Shown in pieces: positions 12,001 through 23,184 of a stretch of DNA of 64,000 bases. Source of the DNA: Megascapheus bottae (taxonomy: Eukaryota; Chordata; Mammalia; Rodentia; Geomyidae); contig JANJXV010000016.1 in the NCBI GenBank assembly GCA_024803745.1, positions 43,364,025 to 43,428,024 on the forward strand, read 5' to 3'. Positions within the stretch are counted from its first letter, which is position 1. Each line of letters starts with the position of its first letter. A program made the translations under genes and the position numbers. The notes under the pieces are model-generated. The model was not told where the DNA came from. It ran no database searches and saw only the letters and a program-made list of their open reading frames with translations.

Positions 12001-15000
12001 AAATACTTAGAAATCTCAGCATATGATTGTTTTTCCCTGTGGAGAACTTATACTTTTCACTTAAAGAAAATACTTTATGGCATCTCACTGGCATATCCAA
12101 ATTGCTCCCATCTTAATTCTTGTGTTTGGGGCCATTAAGCATTACTTGGATGCAAGTATCTACTACAATACCACTAACTGAAGTGACTGTAGTGTAACTA
12201 ATGCACGGATAGTGTATAACTTTAGTACGCTAGCAGAGGGAAGCATCACAGGTTTACACAAGAATCCTGCTCAGGCACATACAGAAATTAAAAATTATTC
12301 TCCTTGGTATTTTGGACCACAATTGACTGTGGGTGTGAGTTGTGGGTGACTGAATATAATAGATGAGGAAATCTGCTTTTTTTAAAGTCCCAATAGGCAA
12401 AATATATTAACAGTTTTGAAATTTTTGCCAATTTTTACTCCTGACAAGGAATAAATCTCATAATTTCCTCATTCTCATTGGGGTTTTTGTACTCTTCATG
12501 TAGATTAAAATTTTTTCCCATATTATAAATTTTGGTCTGTCAGATATGTGTTCAAAACTTACTCATTTATTTACAGTTTATGGTGTCTTTTGTCATGACA
12601 TCACTTTTATTCTTTATCAGATGCCATTATAGATTGTGAAGTCCTCAAAATGTAGGAGATAGGCCAATAAAGCCTTGACAGGTCTGGTGCTATTGAATTG
12701 AATTTAGAATGTAGTACATGGGTACCATAAACAGGGCTTTAGATGCCCTGTGTGGGGTGGAACGTGTAGCTTTGGCTAAGGAAGCATTGGCTAAGTAAGG
12801 CCTTGGATTCAGGTTAAACAGTCTCAGATTTTGCCGATGGCCCACAAGGAGAAATGTGATATCTGGAGAAGAAGAATGCCACGGTTAGATACATATTTTA
12901 CAGAATAACACTACTGTGCAAGGTCAAGCAAGCTGGGTTTTGTTAGGAAGTGAAAGGAATCCAAAAGGGGAGTTGATATCTAAACCCTATTAGAAACCAA
13001 CCGCAAGGGAAAAGCACCATTAATGACAAGTGTGAGAAAGGCGAGCCCAAAATGACTCCAAGGTCGGCATGTAATGACCGATGAGAGGCACAAGAGAGGT
13101 AATGTGCAACCGTGCCCCCTTCTGGGGAGGCTGTGAGGGTCAGGAGAGAGCTCCCAGCTCTCTGAAAGTGCTGTTAGTACCTGAGCGCCAGCCATCAGCT
13201 GAACAGCAGGTTTCACCAGTGCCTGTTTGAGCTGTCTGTCCCCCTGCTCTGGATGCTGAGGGCATGAAGGGGAGGGTCAGGGATCACTTGGCTTCCACAA
13301 AGCTCGCTATTTCCAAGTGAGACAAACCAAGTACCTCTGTGGCAGACCAGGTAATGTAGAGGAATTGTGTAGCAGTGTTTCCTAGACCTGTGATGAAGGC
13401 TGCTATGGAGCGGGTGTGTTCACCAGCATAGGGAGCCAGATAGGCATCCTCTGGTGCTGAGCTGGCCATTGCCAGTGGCAGGCGGGCAGGTGGAAAGGAG
13501 AGAGGCAGGCAGGCAGTCAGGCCTGCACCAGTCTGGGAACTTGGAAGATTTCTGAGCAGGGAGGATTATTTTCCGTCACAGCTTCACTTTGCCTTGAGCT
13601 AGAAAAACTATAAACATAGGCTATAAATGTACTGTAAGATATATGCCACATAAAATCGAAACTTATCCAATGCTGGTATGAGACTTTTAGGATTTAGTGG
13701 CTTTGTAGCTGAACTCTAAAATAGCACATTTTCCCATTTTCTACTCTTTTTGTTGACTTAAAATGGAAGTTCGGCATATAGCAAAATGGTTTTGAGTCTT
13801 TATGATGGCCTTGGTCCCAGGATGAATCTAAGGGAAAGAAGAATATATGCCTTTCATGGGACTGCAGGTTCAGGCAGGTGTCCTCATGGTCCAGGCACCT
13901 CTAGCAGGGCATTTGAACCTGGGCCTGTCCGTCTCGGCCCTGTCAGGTTCTTCCTTGTGCACTTCCCCAGATCTCCCCCCCGCCACAGCTGTGGAGATTC
14001 CTGCCTATGATAGCACAAACTCCTCCACAGAACATCCTGTGAAAGCAAGCACACCTCCAGGCATTCTTAAAATCCTGCCACTTCTGAAAGACAGTCTGCT
14101 CAGGGTACCACAGTTTAAAAATTTTGCTGTAGGAAATTAAATTATCTACTTGAAGATTATGAAGAAAATCTAGCAATTTATCCAGGAAGTCATCCAATTT
14201 ACCTGTAATTCGCATATTTGAGCACAGTGCTCATCTACCCTAAGCTGAACTGGGTTCAGCACAATCCCTGGAGGTTCTCAGAGCTCAAGTGTGGTACAGT
14301 TTCTGCTCATCTCCCATTACCAGGACAGGGCATGGTCACCCATTGGGTAGAGATGTAACCATCACTATCTTTAGGAACACCACTCTCTATTTCTTCTCTT
14401 CATCACAGCAGGTAGATAGATAGAAATATTGTAGCATCTAACAAGCAGATATTGAAGTTTTGTTCCAAAATGGCAAATTAAATCTGTCTCTGGTGGTTCT
14501 AAATTATGTAAAATACAAAAGAAACTTTTATCTCTGATAGGTCTTGTCATTTCTGTTCAGTAGCATTTTTAATTGATGAATTAGAACTTTTTTCTTCCAA
14601 AGAAACTCATCAACCCTGCTCATTGTTATTCCTGGAAACTCTCTTTCCAGGTGTGAAATCATCTGATTTTTTTTCCCCTTTATCATCATTTGGTTTTCCT
14701 AATAATGCTGCTACAGTAATAGCTTTTCATGAACCATGAACTTCATGCTTTTCAAACGCTAAGTCAAGCCGCCATGCCAGAGGGGAGCAGAGCACAGCAG
14801 GAACTTTCCTGTTGTTCAGTTACTAATTGGCAGTTCCAAGACCTCGCTCTGGATCTCAGAGTCAGCCTCCATCACTGTGGCAGAACACCTAAACTCATCA
14901 GCCTAATGGAGGAGAGATGGAGTCTGTCTGGTGGTCCCAGAGGTTTCGGTTCATTGTTGTTAGGTCCTGTTGCTTGTAAGCCTGTGGTCAATAAGAATGT

Positions 15001-16345
15001 CATGGCTGGAAGCAAAATGGAGAGAGCAGCTCACCTCACCTCATTGCAGCCAGAGAGCAAAGAGAGAAACACAAAGGACTGTTTCTTCATGTCTGCCTCC
15101 AGGGGGCCTACCCAGTGACACAACTTCCTGTCACTGGCCCCGCCCCCAGTGGTTGTTTCACCTCTCAGTATTTCCACAGGCAGGTGACCTAGCCTTTATT
15201 CAGCACCTGTGTTCTTAGAAGACATTGAAGCCTAAAGTTATGACAAGTCTCTTCCTCTAATTGGAAGCTCTTGGGTGTTCAGCTTTGCAACATGGATAGT
15301 CTCCACATCTCCTGTTGCACACACTGTGTCTTGTCATTCAAGGTGCTAACTGTGCCTTTTCTGGTTATGACCCATCATCCAGTGCGTTCAGTCCGAACAA
15401 GGGGAAATAGGTGCCATCTGAAGCAGTTTAAGCAGTTTGAAAGCACAATAAGCCTGTTCCCACTTTATAATTTCCCAAATGAAGTACAGCATGCTAGAAT
15501 CATAAAATCGTAAGCAGAAAACATGATATCCTACAAGCCTTTCTTGTTTGTGTAGTTCCAAAGAACCTAACACATTGCTGTTTTTGTTGATACTGTTGAA
15601 TGTTTTCATCAGTCAATCAAGTTTTGGGTGATCTTTTTTTTTATATACAGAGAGAAGAAATGTTTGCTGTTCCCAAAGTTGATTTAATTGAATGGAAATT
15701 ATTTTGTTTTACCACATGACAATTAGTAGGGAAGGAGCTGGAGTCTCTGTACCTATAGAAGTGTGTCATAGACACTGTAGCCCTGGAATTTCCCAGGCCT
15801 TGCTGCTGCCAGGCCATGGACCAACTTTACCTGTAGCTCCCTGGCAACCAGGGAAATGAAAGAACTGGCAGGCCTCACTCATTTGATTTTCTTTTATAGA
15901 TGTTTTTTTAAAGTCATATCAGTCTGTCTTACATTTTCCTAGTTCTTGACAGCTCATAAACAATGTCTATCAAATTCTTTCATAATAGCCTTCTGAAGAA
16001 CAGCATGTGTTCTTTGTGTTATAACATAAAAATTGTCCTTAGAAGGATGAGTAGATTTGTTCACATCTCCGTAGCCCGTAACTAGCAGAAGTGACCCTCT
16101 TATGCGTGTTTTCCTTTGCACACCTCAGTACCATCATCACTAACCCCAGATGGCTCACCCTGAGTCCAAGTCTCTGCTGAGGTAAATGCCGTGTCAGCAT
16201 CCCTGCTCACAGCGTGGGTGAAGCAGTGCATCAGGGAGGGGGTGCTTCATGTCCCCCTGAGAGCAATAGGGACCATCTGAATCACCCCCACTTGTAAAAA
16301 TGCCAAACTTTAATAAGACTGGTCAATATTTGTTTTTATTTTATA
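9031..16345. other. 7.3 kb of mostly unique sequence
   Basis: No type A or B SINE and no L1 recognised. A tetranucleotide tract is listed separately (9,680-9,728). About 14,860-15,150 (CAGAACACCTAAACTC, GTCATGGCTGGAAGC, CAGCTCACCTCACCTCATTG) looks like an old dispersed mammalian repeat that I cannot name. A 61-codon minus frame at 13,284-13,469 is the cleanest small frame but matches nothing I recognise. The run 9,420-9,600 (AT-rich, ATGCATAA and TTTTAATTGAAGC) has the look of a conserved non-coding element, which is untested. Confidence 0.5.
9680..9728. repeat. TA/GATA microsatellite with 22-bp palindrome
   Basis: (TA)n passes into (ATAG)n and then into AGATATATCTATAGATATATCT shortened at its ends by sequence context. 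Positions 9,707-9,728 form a perfect 22-bp inverted repeat that could extrude as a hairpin. Confidence 0.9.
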
Positions 16346-16547
16346 TTTTTGGCAAGCGTGGGACTTGAACGCTGGGCCTGGGCTACCGCCTTAGCCCTCG
16401 AGCCACAGCTCCATTTCTGGTTTTCTGGTGGTTAAGGAGATAAGAGTCTCATGGGCTTTAGTGCCTGGGCTGGCTTTGAACCTTGATTCTCAGATCTTAG
16501 CCTCCTCAGTAGCTAGGATTACAGGAGTAAGCCACTGCGCCCAGCAG
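16346..16547 (-). mobile_element. Type B SINE, antisense, internally deleted
   Basis: GGGACTTGAACGCTGGGCC, GAGCCACAGCTCCATTTC, GATAAGAGTCTCATGGGC and CAGTAGCTAGGATTACAGG are in order. It is about 40 bp shorter than other copies because the GAGCTCTTCAGCT portion is missing. Confidence 0.9.
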
Positions 16548-16559
16548 ATATTTAATTTT

Positions 16560-16985
16560 TTACATGAGGTACTTTTTTCAATTTGATGCTATTGTGAAGG
16601 TGACTTATGTGGGATACAGTTACATAAGTAAGATAAGGAGTGCATTTCTTGTCCAACAATGTTGCCCCTCGCTTCTCCCAATGTTCTTCCCCGCCCCCAA
16701 CTCTCCTCTCTCCCAGGCTGTAAAGTTTATCTACAGAAGAGTATCTGATGAGTATTGCTGTTGCATTGGTTCATCCTTTGTCCTTTGTGGTTTTATGTCC
16801 AGATTTAACTTGGCACCAAATTCATGTGTCCCTTGTTGTAATTAGCATTCATAGAGGTTCATCAGGTGAGAACATTGATGGCCTTTTTATAGGTCTTAGA
16901 ATAGTGTTTCCATTTATTGTTATTATTTATCCTTCAACATCAACCCAAATGATGGGTGCTGTAAGTTCTCAGAGCATAAAGAATT
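16560..16985. repeat. Unclassified interspersed repeat, copy 2
   Basis: GTTACATAAGTAAGATAAGG, CATTTCTTGTCCAACAATG, a C-rich stretch, then GTAAAGTTTATCTAC and AGTATCTGATGAGTATTGC parallel the copy at 150-275. The repeat appears to run on through about 16,985. Open frames of 79-93 codons here are incidental. Confidence 0.4.
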
Positions 16986-17112
16986 AGGCAACACTCAAAA
17001 GAAGCCCGTGATGTTGCTAAGACTTAGTCATTGCTCCTTAGACAGATTTACTCTGGTGGACAGGGAGGGAGGCCAGTGCATTTGTGTAAACAGAACAGCA
17101 TATAACTGAACC

Positions 17113-17430
17113 AGATTTTCCTGGCCCGTTGACCATCATCAGATTAGATTTCCAATATGAGTGGACTTGAATTCTTTACCTTGTAAAGGTAAAGATTCTC
17201 CTGGCCCGTTGACCATCATCAGATTAGATTTCCAATATGAGTGGACTTGAATTCTTTACCTTGTAAAGGTAAAGATTCTCCTGGCCCGTTGACCATCATC
17301 AGATTAGATTTCCAATATGAGTGGACTTGAATTCTTTACCTTGTAAAGGTAAAGATTCTCCTGGCCCGTTGACCATCATCAGATTAGATTTCCAATATGA
17401 GTGGACTTGAATTCTTTACCTTGTAAAGGT
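17113..17430. repeat. Tandem repeat, 80-bp period, 4 identical copies
   Basis: CTGGCCCGTTGACCATCATC recurs at 17,121, 17,201, 17,281 and 17,361, exactly 80 bp apart, and I see no difference among the copies across the unit. The units are joined by AAAGATTCTC. The left edge differs slightly (CAGATTTTC) and the right edge leaves the pattern after TTGTAAAGGT. The joint contains CTTTACC...GGTAAAG, an inverted repeat able to form a small hairpin. The unit also holds a CCAAT and a GATTAGATT. Confidence 0.97.
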
Positions 17431-18002
17431 CAGTTGTTTCAACTTAGAAATATCTATTGCAATACTTTAAGAATGTGATATTGTGCTAACCCTCGGCCAT
17501 ATAATACATGGAATGATGTATCAGTGACCCCAGAATGAATAGATTTTAATATTTGAACACAATTCTGATTAGAAAATTCCTTCCTTGGTATATCTTATTG
17601 GTATAATTTTTACTTCTTTATTTGAATCATCCTATGAAAGAGTTTCATATTTCATCTAGTTCATTACTGTGATAATTTTTACTTCCTAAAAATAGCCTTG
17701 AAACAATGTTTCTGTCAAAAACTCATAAGAAAAAATGGATAAATATCATTTATTTTTCAATACAGAAAATTAGTTTACCTGGGAAATGGAATAGGAAGAA
17801 ACATACTATAATGAAACATACTGAAGTGAAGAAAATTTGAAGCCTGTTGTTTTCTAGCTGATAGGTTCCTGGATACTGTCAAAGAAATTTAAATTACCAT
17901 TAAGGAAATCAGATACAAATAAGTACAATTAACTGTCTTAAACCTCCCCCATAAAAAGCACGGCTTTGCATCTCGCCATTGCAAGGCACTTTTCTCATAT
18001 AC
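17431..18002. other. AT-rich unique-looking sequence
   Basis: No repeat family or coding signature recognised. Confidence 0.5.
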
Positions 18003-18236
18003 TTTTTTTTAATCAGTTGTGGGCCTTGCACTATGACCCTAGATGCTGGACCTCTTTGTGCTCATGGCTAGTACTCTACCACAGCTCCACTTTTAGTTAG
18101 TTTTTTGGGTGACTAATTGGGGATGAGAGTCTCCTGGGGACTTTCCTGCCCAGACTGGCTTTGAATCACAGTCCTCAGACCTCAGCCTCCTGAGTAGCTA
18201 GGATTACAGGTGTGAGGAGCTACTGGCACCTGGCTT
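18003..18236 (-). mobile_element. Type B SINE, antisense, diverged
   Basis: Poly-T, AATCAGTTGTGGGCC, GGTGACTAATTGGGGATGAG, CAGCCTCCTGAGTAGCTAGG and ATTACAGGTGTGAGG in order. Confidence 0.88.
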
Positions 18237-18363
18237 TCTCATTTTTAACAGACTCATATATATGAATAATATACATGGTATTATGCCTAACATTGTTCTG
18301 AAACTATTCAAACGAATACTTTTTATCTAAAGGCATAAAGCTTTTTAAAGCATTGTGGAATGA

Positions 18364-18556
18364 GTGCATAGTGTGCATCTGTAATCCCAGACCTCAGGAG
18401 GCAGTGACAGGAGTATCATGAACTCTACGCTAGCTTGAGCTACACAGTGAGAGTCTTTCTCAAGTATCAGAGGTCTAGGATTGTAGCTCAGTTGTGTACT
18501 TGTTCAGAATAGGAAGCACAAGGCCCTAGGTTTGACTTCCAGCTCACCCAAAAAGT
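18364..18556 (+). mobile_element. Old B1 + ID composite SINE, sense
   Basis: GTGCATCTGTAATCCCAGAC and CTTGAGCTACACAGTGAGAG are B1-like. GATTGTAGCTCAGTTGTGTAC and AAGGCCCTAGGTTTGAC are ID/tRNA-like, giving a chimeric element older than types A and B. Confidence 0.7.
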
Positions 18557-19654
18557 ATTTTTTCTGTTGCAGATGACAACCTGGATACCAAGTACTTTGA
18601 ACAAATATTTTGAACAAATATTCAAAAATAAGCTATTAATTTAATTGATAAAGTACCACAACTACACCAGAAACACATATCCTTAAAGCCCATGTTTCAG
18701 TGAAAAGTTGACATTATTTAGAAAGCATTTGGTTATATCATTACAAGTGAAATTTTCAAGCTTTTCATCTATGTGTAGATAAGTCCAGAGTTGTTAAGAT
18801 CACATTCAATTTATATAGCTCCTTTAATAGGTTATAACATCATCAGTGTCTGTCAGATTTTTAAAACGATTTGAGATTGGCGATGCTATTACTAGAGGTC
18901 TTGCTCTCTTACCAAACCCAGGGAGCATGCCCATGAGAAGCTGTGATCTTGGGGTAGAGTCTGTGTTCATCTTCTCAACAGGAATGTGTGTTGGAGAAAA
19001 GGCCGTGTTGGCAGAACACCACACATCCCTTCTCTATTAATCATGCTCTGTTTAAGCAATAAGAGTATGTCTTTTCTCAGTGACAGAAATAAAATTCTTG
19101 AGGAGAAGAGTATATGACGGGAACTCTAAGGGGATCCGTGAAATGCCTGAATTAAGTCCCTATGGCCTAATTAAAAGGTGGAAAAATGCAGACAATGAAA
19201 TTAAATTTTAAAGCAAACCTAGAAAGAAATAAGATGAGAGAAACAATACAGGATACATTTTTTTCAAGTATATCCAAGACTTCTGAAACTACAAAATACC
19301 ACTCAAAAGAGTTTTTAAAAAATATCTCAGGAGTCAAAAACGTACATTGCAAGTAGGAGGACTCAAGTTCCTACACACCAGTTCTCCCCAAACTCAGTCA
19401 GACCTTGAGAGGATTTGGGTAGGAAGTGCTAGACAATCTCTCAACTCTGTAGGAGGAACACAAGACCTTTTTCTTGAAAAGACAGGCTAACTGAAGGACC
19501 TGTATACACTTTAGTGTAACACAGCCATGGACCCTCACAGGTAGATAGATGGACAGATGATTTTCCACAGTTGCCAAAGAGGGAAGAATTATCTCTTTAA
19601 TACAGTTACAGAATATGTATATGTCATATAAAAATTAGCATGATGCTTACTTTC
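18557..19654. other. Unique-looking sequence, no gene seen
   Basis: No repeat or coding signature recognised; frames of 61-66 codons on both strands overlap one another. Confidence 0.5.
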
Positions 19655-19917
19655 AAAAGGTAGCTCAAGGAGCCAGGCACAATGGCTCACGCCTGTAATC
19701 TTAGCTACTCAGGAGGCTAAGATCTGAGGATCAAGGTTCAAAGCCTGCCCAGGCACAAAAGTACCTGAGATTCTTCTCTCCAATTAACCCTCTAGAAAAC
19801 GGAAGGTGGGGCTTGGCTCAAGGGTAGGGCTGTAGACATGAGCTGAAGAGCTCAGGGACAGTGCCCAGGCCAGAGTTCAAGCCCCATGACCCACAAAAAA
19901 AAAAAAAAGGTAGCTCA
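19655..19917 (+). mobile_element. Type B SINE, sense, with 13-bp target-site duplication
   Basis: The element body runs 19,671 to about 19,904 (AGCCAGGCACAATGGCTCAC to CCCATGACCCACA plus an A run). It is flanked by AAAAGGTAGCTCA at 19,655-19,667 and again at 19,905-19,917, an exact target-site duplication, so the insertion limits are reliable. It carries the GGTGGGGCTTGGCTCAAGGG variant of the subfamily with copies at 2,751, 25,438 and 28,441. Confidence 0.96.
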
Positions 19918-19929
19918 GCGTTAGTTAAA

Positions 19930-20556
19930 CATTAGAATATGTGTTTTACAAATTCTAAACCTCCTAGAACAAAACAAAGGAAAACCCTTTTAGCCTGGTG
20001 ATAATCAAGAAAATTCCCAGATTGGTTAAAGATCACAAACAATGGGGAAAAAAATAGAAAGAAGCAATGAGTTAATCTTTCTCAGAGTCGAACATTTTCA
20101 ACTTGCTTCTACAAAGGATATCATCAAAAATAAAAAGAAAATATATATACACACACTTAGGCCCATATATATGTAGTCTAACCTTGTTCTTGATTTCAGA
20201 CATAACAAATTTTCCTAAAAGCCCAAATGGGAGAAAAGCACAAGGCAGTAAAACAAGTGGCCACTAAGATAATGAAGTGGTATTCCCCAGAGAAATGTGA
20301 TCAGAACTGTGATGACCAACCACACACCCTCAGAGGAGCTTAAAGTGTAGAGATGTGCAACGCCAGATGGTGTGGGCTGTGCCCACAATGCCAGCAGCCA
20401 TCTTGGGCACCAGTTCTTCAAACATTGAACCTCTACCTACATTAGAACCCAAGGCTCTACTCCTGAGGTTATTTACCCAAACAAATGGGAATTTATGTCC
20501 AAGTGAAGCATTCTCCACAATGTACATAGCAACATCACCTCAAAATATCCAAAGTA
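19930..20556 (+). mobile_element. Ancient L1 (L1M-like) ORF2 3' region, sense, part 1
   Basis: Diverged but collinear with the end of L1 ORF2. A GAAATGTGATCAGAACTG block corresponds to the usual GGAAATGCAAATCAAAAC. GAGGTTATTTACCCAAAC and AATGTACATAGCAACATCAC match the CTGGGTATTTACCC and TTCATAGCAGCATTAT landmarks. It is interrupted at 20,557 by a type A SINE and continues after it. No reading frame survives. Confidence 0.65.
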
Positions 20557-20787
20557 GGGCTAGGAGTTTAGCCGAGTGGTAGAGTGCTTTCCTAGCTTTC
20601 ACGAAGACCTGGGTTTGATTCCTCGGTACCACATACATAGAAAAAAAGCCAGAAATGGTGCCTGTGGCTCAAGTGGTAGAGCTCTAGTCTCGAGAAAGCC
20701 CAAGGACAGTGCCCAGGCCCTGAGTTCAAGGCCCAGGACTGGCAATAAGCAAACAAACAAACAAATAAATAACCAAATAAAATAAGG
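20557..20787 (+). mobile_element. Type A SINE, sense, inserted in ancient L1
   Basis: Starts GGGCTAGGAGTTTAGCCGAG. The B-box-like GGGTTTGATTCC and the AAGTGGTAGAGCTC body follow, with the tail CCCAGGACTGGCAA and an A/C-rich run to about 20,787. The L1 sequence resumes right after it. Confidence 0.94.
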
Positions 20788-20789
20788 GG

Positions 20790-21190
20790 AAATCAATTAG
20801 GAATAATTTAAGGTTCCATCAAAAGATGAGTTGATAAATAATTGTGGTGAAAATGCACCTTAATCAGAAAAGGCCTGAACTTATTATATTCACGAAACTC
20901 AACAGCATCATCTTCAGTGAAATAAGCCAGACACAAACAGGTGTAGTCTACACGATTCAATTTGTGATGCTCTTGAAAAGGCAAAACTTTAGTGACAGGA
21001 AGTGGACCTTTGACTACCAGGAGGTGGCAGGTAATTGAGTGAACAAGGGCCAGGAGCCTTTTGGGGTGCTGGAAATGTGCCATCTTTTGATTGGGAGGTG
21101 TACACTTGTCAACTTAGCGTCATTCCCATAAATATGGGCCTTTTTGGTTCCGTGCAGCCTATGCCTTACAGATTGTTGAAAAAGCAAGCG
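20790..21190 (+). mobile_element. Ancient L1 (L1M-like) 3' end, sense, part 2
   Basis: TTCCATCAAAAGATGAGTTG, GTGAAATAAGCCAGACACAA and GTGTACACTTGTCAAC are diverged forms of standard L1 3'-end landmarks (CCATCAACAGATGAATGG, GAAATAAGCCAGTCACAA, CTGTACACTT). Short open frames here (91 and 64 codons) are L1 remnants. Confidence 0.68.
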
Positions 21191-21199
21191 AGGATAGTC

Positions 21200-22448
21200 A
21201 GATGGATGTTTGACCTGTTCATTGTTACTGTTTTCTCCCTCATGTTTTCATTCCATTGCCATGTATTAATTATACGAAGTCTGGAGACTGATTGTGCTGT
21301 TTCCACCGGTATATATTATATTCACAGCCCTCTGTTGTGCAGCACTGTTTTCCCCAATACTTTCAGCTTTCTTCTAGTTTTTAAGCAAGTGTCATGGTGT
21401 CTTTTTCATATGTTCCTATCGTTTATAGTCCCTCCTCTACTTCCCTCCATCCTCTGCTCGACCCCCACCTCTAGAAAATCCCCTTTCCATGGTTCCTGTC
21501 ACTTCTCTTTTAGATATAGATTCCTATTATGGCAGAAAATATGTAACATTTGCCTTTCATAGTCTCACTTTCTTGACTTGATGTGACATTTTTTGGGCTC
21601 CCTCTATTTTCCTTCAAATCACAAAACCATGCTCTTCTTATGGTTGAAGAATACTTCATTATGTATGCATACCACACGTGAGTGTCGGGTGGATCTACTA
21701 TTTGCTGATTTATAGCTTCATTTTTAGGTTTTTAAAAAACCTCCATGATTATTTTCATAGTGGGCCAGTATACATGCAACAAAGCTAAATTAGGGTTCCT
21801 TTCCCCACATCCTTGACAGCTGTGTTGTCTACTTACTGATAGCCATATTATGACAGATGAGATGGAATCCCAAGATTGTTTTGATTTGTATTACCTTTGT
21901 GGATAAAAATATCGCACACCTATTATGTGTCTGATAGCCATTTGTACTTTGTCTTGATAATTGATATTTATCAATGTATTAGATTATTGTTATTTGTCTT
22001 AACTTCTTGAACTCTATATTTTAGATATTATTCCCAAGTCAAATGAATAGCCGTCTGTCTCTACTCTGATGATTGTTTTCTTTGACCTGTGGAAACTTTT
22101 TAACATGAGGCCATCCCAGTTATCTATTCTTGCTCTTATGTTTTAATGAGCAGTTCAAAAAAGTCATTGCCTGTGCCTGTATTCTCAAGTGTTTTCTGTT
22201 TTCCCCTCTAGCGGGTTCAGAGTTTCAAGTCTTTGATCCATTTTTGAATTAATTTTGTACAAGCTAAAAGAGATGAAATTTCAGTCTCTTATTTAGAGAT
22301 ATCAATTTTCCCAGCATCATTTGTTGGAAGAGTCCTGACTAATTGTGTAATATTTTTTTTTTACTTTTGTCAAGCACAAATGTATGTAGCTGTGTGGTCT
22401 TATTTCTAGGTACCTTACTACTCTATGCCATTATTCTACTTTCTGATG
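21200..22448 (-). mobile_element. Old L1, antisense, segment 1 (3' end)
   Basis: Antisense L1 landmarks: TTTTCCTTCAAATCACAAAA, GAATACTTCATTATGTATGC, CATCCTTGACAGCTGTG, GACAGATGAGATGG and CAATTTTCCCAGCATCATTT. The 3' end lies at the left, next to the sense L1 that ends near 21,190. A 175-codon plus-strand frame at 21,035-21,562 runs through this reverse-strand L1 and is not a gene. Confidence 0.8.
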
Positions 22449-22681
22449 GGTTTTTTTTTGGGGGGGGGGTCAGTTGTGGGGCTTGAACTCTGGGCCTGGG
22501 CATTATCTTTGAGCTCTTCAGCTTAAGGCTACCACCCTACCCCTTGAGCCACAGCACCACTTCCAGTTTTCAGGTGATTAACTGGAGATTAGAGTCTCAG
22601 CCTGAGCTGGCTTTGAACTGCAATCCTCAGATCTCAGCCTCCTGAGTAGGTAGGATTATAGGCATGAGCACCACACCGGAT
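22449..22681 (-). mobile_element. Type B SINE, antisense, inserted in old L1
   Basis: T/G tract, GGGGCTTGAACTCTGGGCC, CCCCTTGAGCCACAGCACC and CAGCCTCCTGAGTAGGTAGG in order. Antisense L1 lies on both sides. Confidence 0.93.
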
Positions 22682-23184
22682 TTACATTCTGGCTTTTTCT
22701 TTTTTTCCCCTGAAATGACTATGTTTATTTTCTTTTTATAAAAGTGTATGCTGGTCTATCACTATATGCTGTTGTGTTTCTAAAAATCTGTGTTATTATT
22801 TGAAGTAAAGTACTACTGTCCAACATGAATCTTTTTTTCCAGAATTGCTCCATCTAGTCTGGGTCTTTGTGATTTCAGTGGATAGTGCACTGACATTGTG
22901 GATCACTTCCAGAAGTATATCCATTTTCACAGTATTAATTCTGCTGATCCATAGATACAGGGGCCTTTCTGTCTTCTCATGTCTTCTTCCTTTAGTATGT
23001 TTTCATTGTAGAGGTCTTTTCTATCCAAGTTAAGTTTAGCAGTAGGTATTTTTCAAAGCTTTGTAAGTAGAATTGTTTTTCATTTCTCAACATGTTATTA
23101 ATTAGTATGTTGAAATGCTCCTGATTTTTGTATGCTAATTGGCATTCTGCATCTGACTTTTATATGTTCATTTGCATCCTGTAT
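22682..23184 (-). mobile_element. Old L1, antisense, segment 2
   Basis: Continues the ORF2 antisense order: ATTTTCACAGTATTAATTCTGC followed by TGATCCATAGATACAGG matches the usual ...ATATTGATTCTTCCTATCCATGAGCATGG stretch. AGGTATTTTTCAAAGC matches the CTAGGTATTTTATTC landmark. It is interrupted at 23,185 by the PPIH pseudogene. Confidence 0.78.

Noticed and set aside
13284..13469. 61-codon minus-strand frame beginning MASSAPEDAYLAPYAG
   Set aside because: Looks clean, with a G/C-rich leader, but I could not match it to any protein. A vague likeness to an ATP-synthase alpha segment does not extend beyond a dozen residues.
14860..15218. 129-codon plus-strand frame near 14,729-15,118 as a gene
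   Set aside because: It covers what looks like an old dispersed repeat and has no known domain.
17113..17430. CRISPR-like array
   Set aside because: Units are contiguous and identical along their whole length with no unique spacers, and the genome is mammalian.
21035..21562. 175-codon plus-strand frame, rich in F, L and S
   Set aside because: Lies across the end of one L1 and the reverse strand of another; the composition is that of antisense T-rich L1 sequence.
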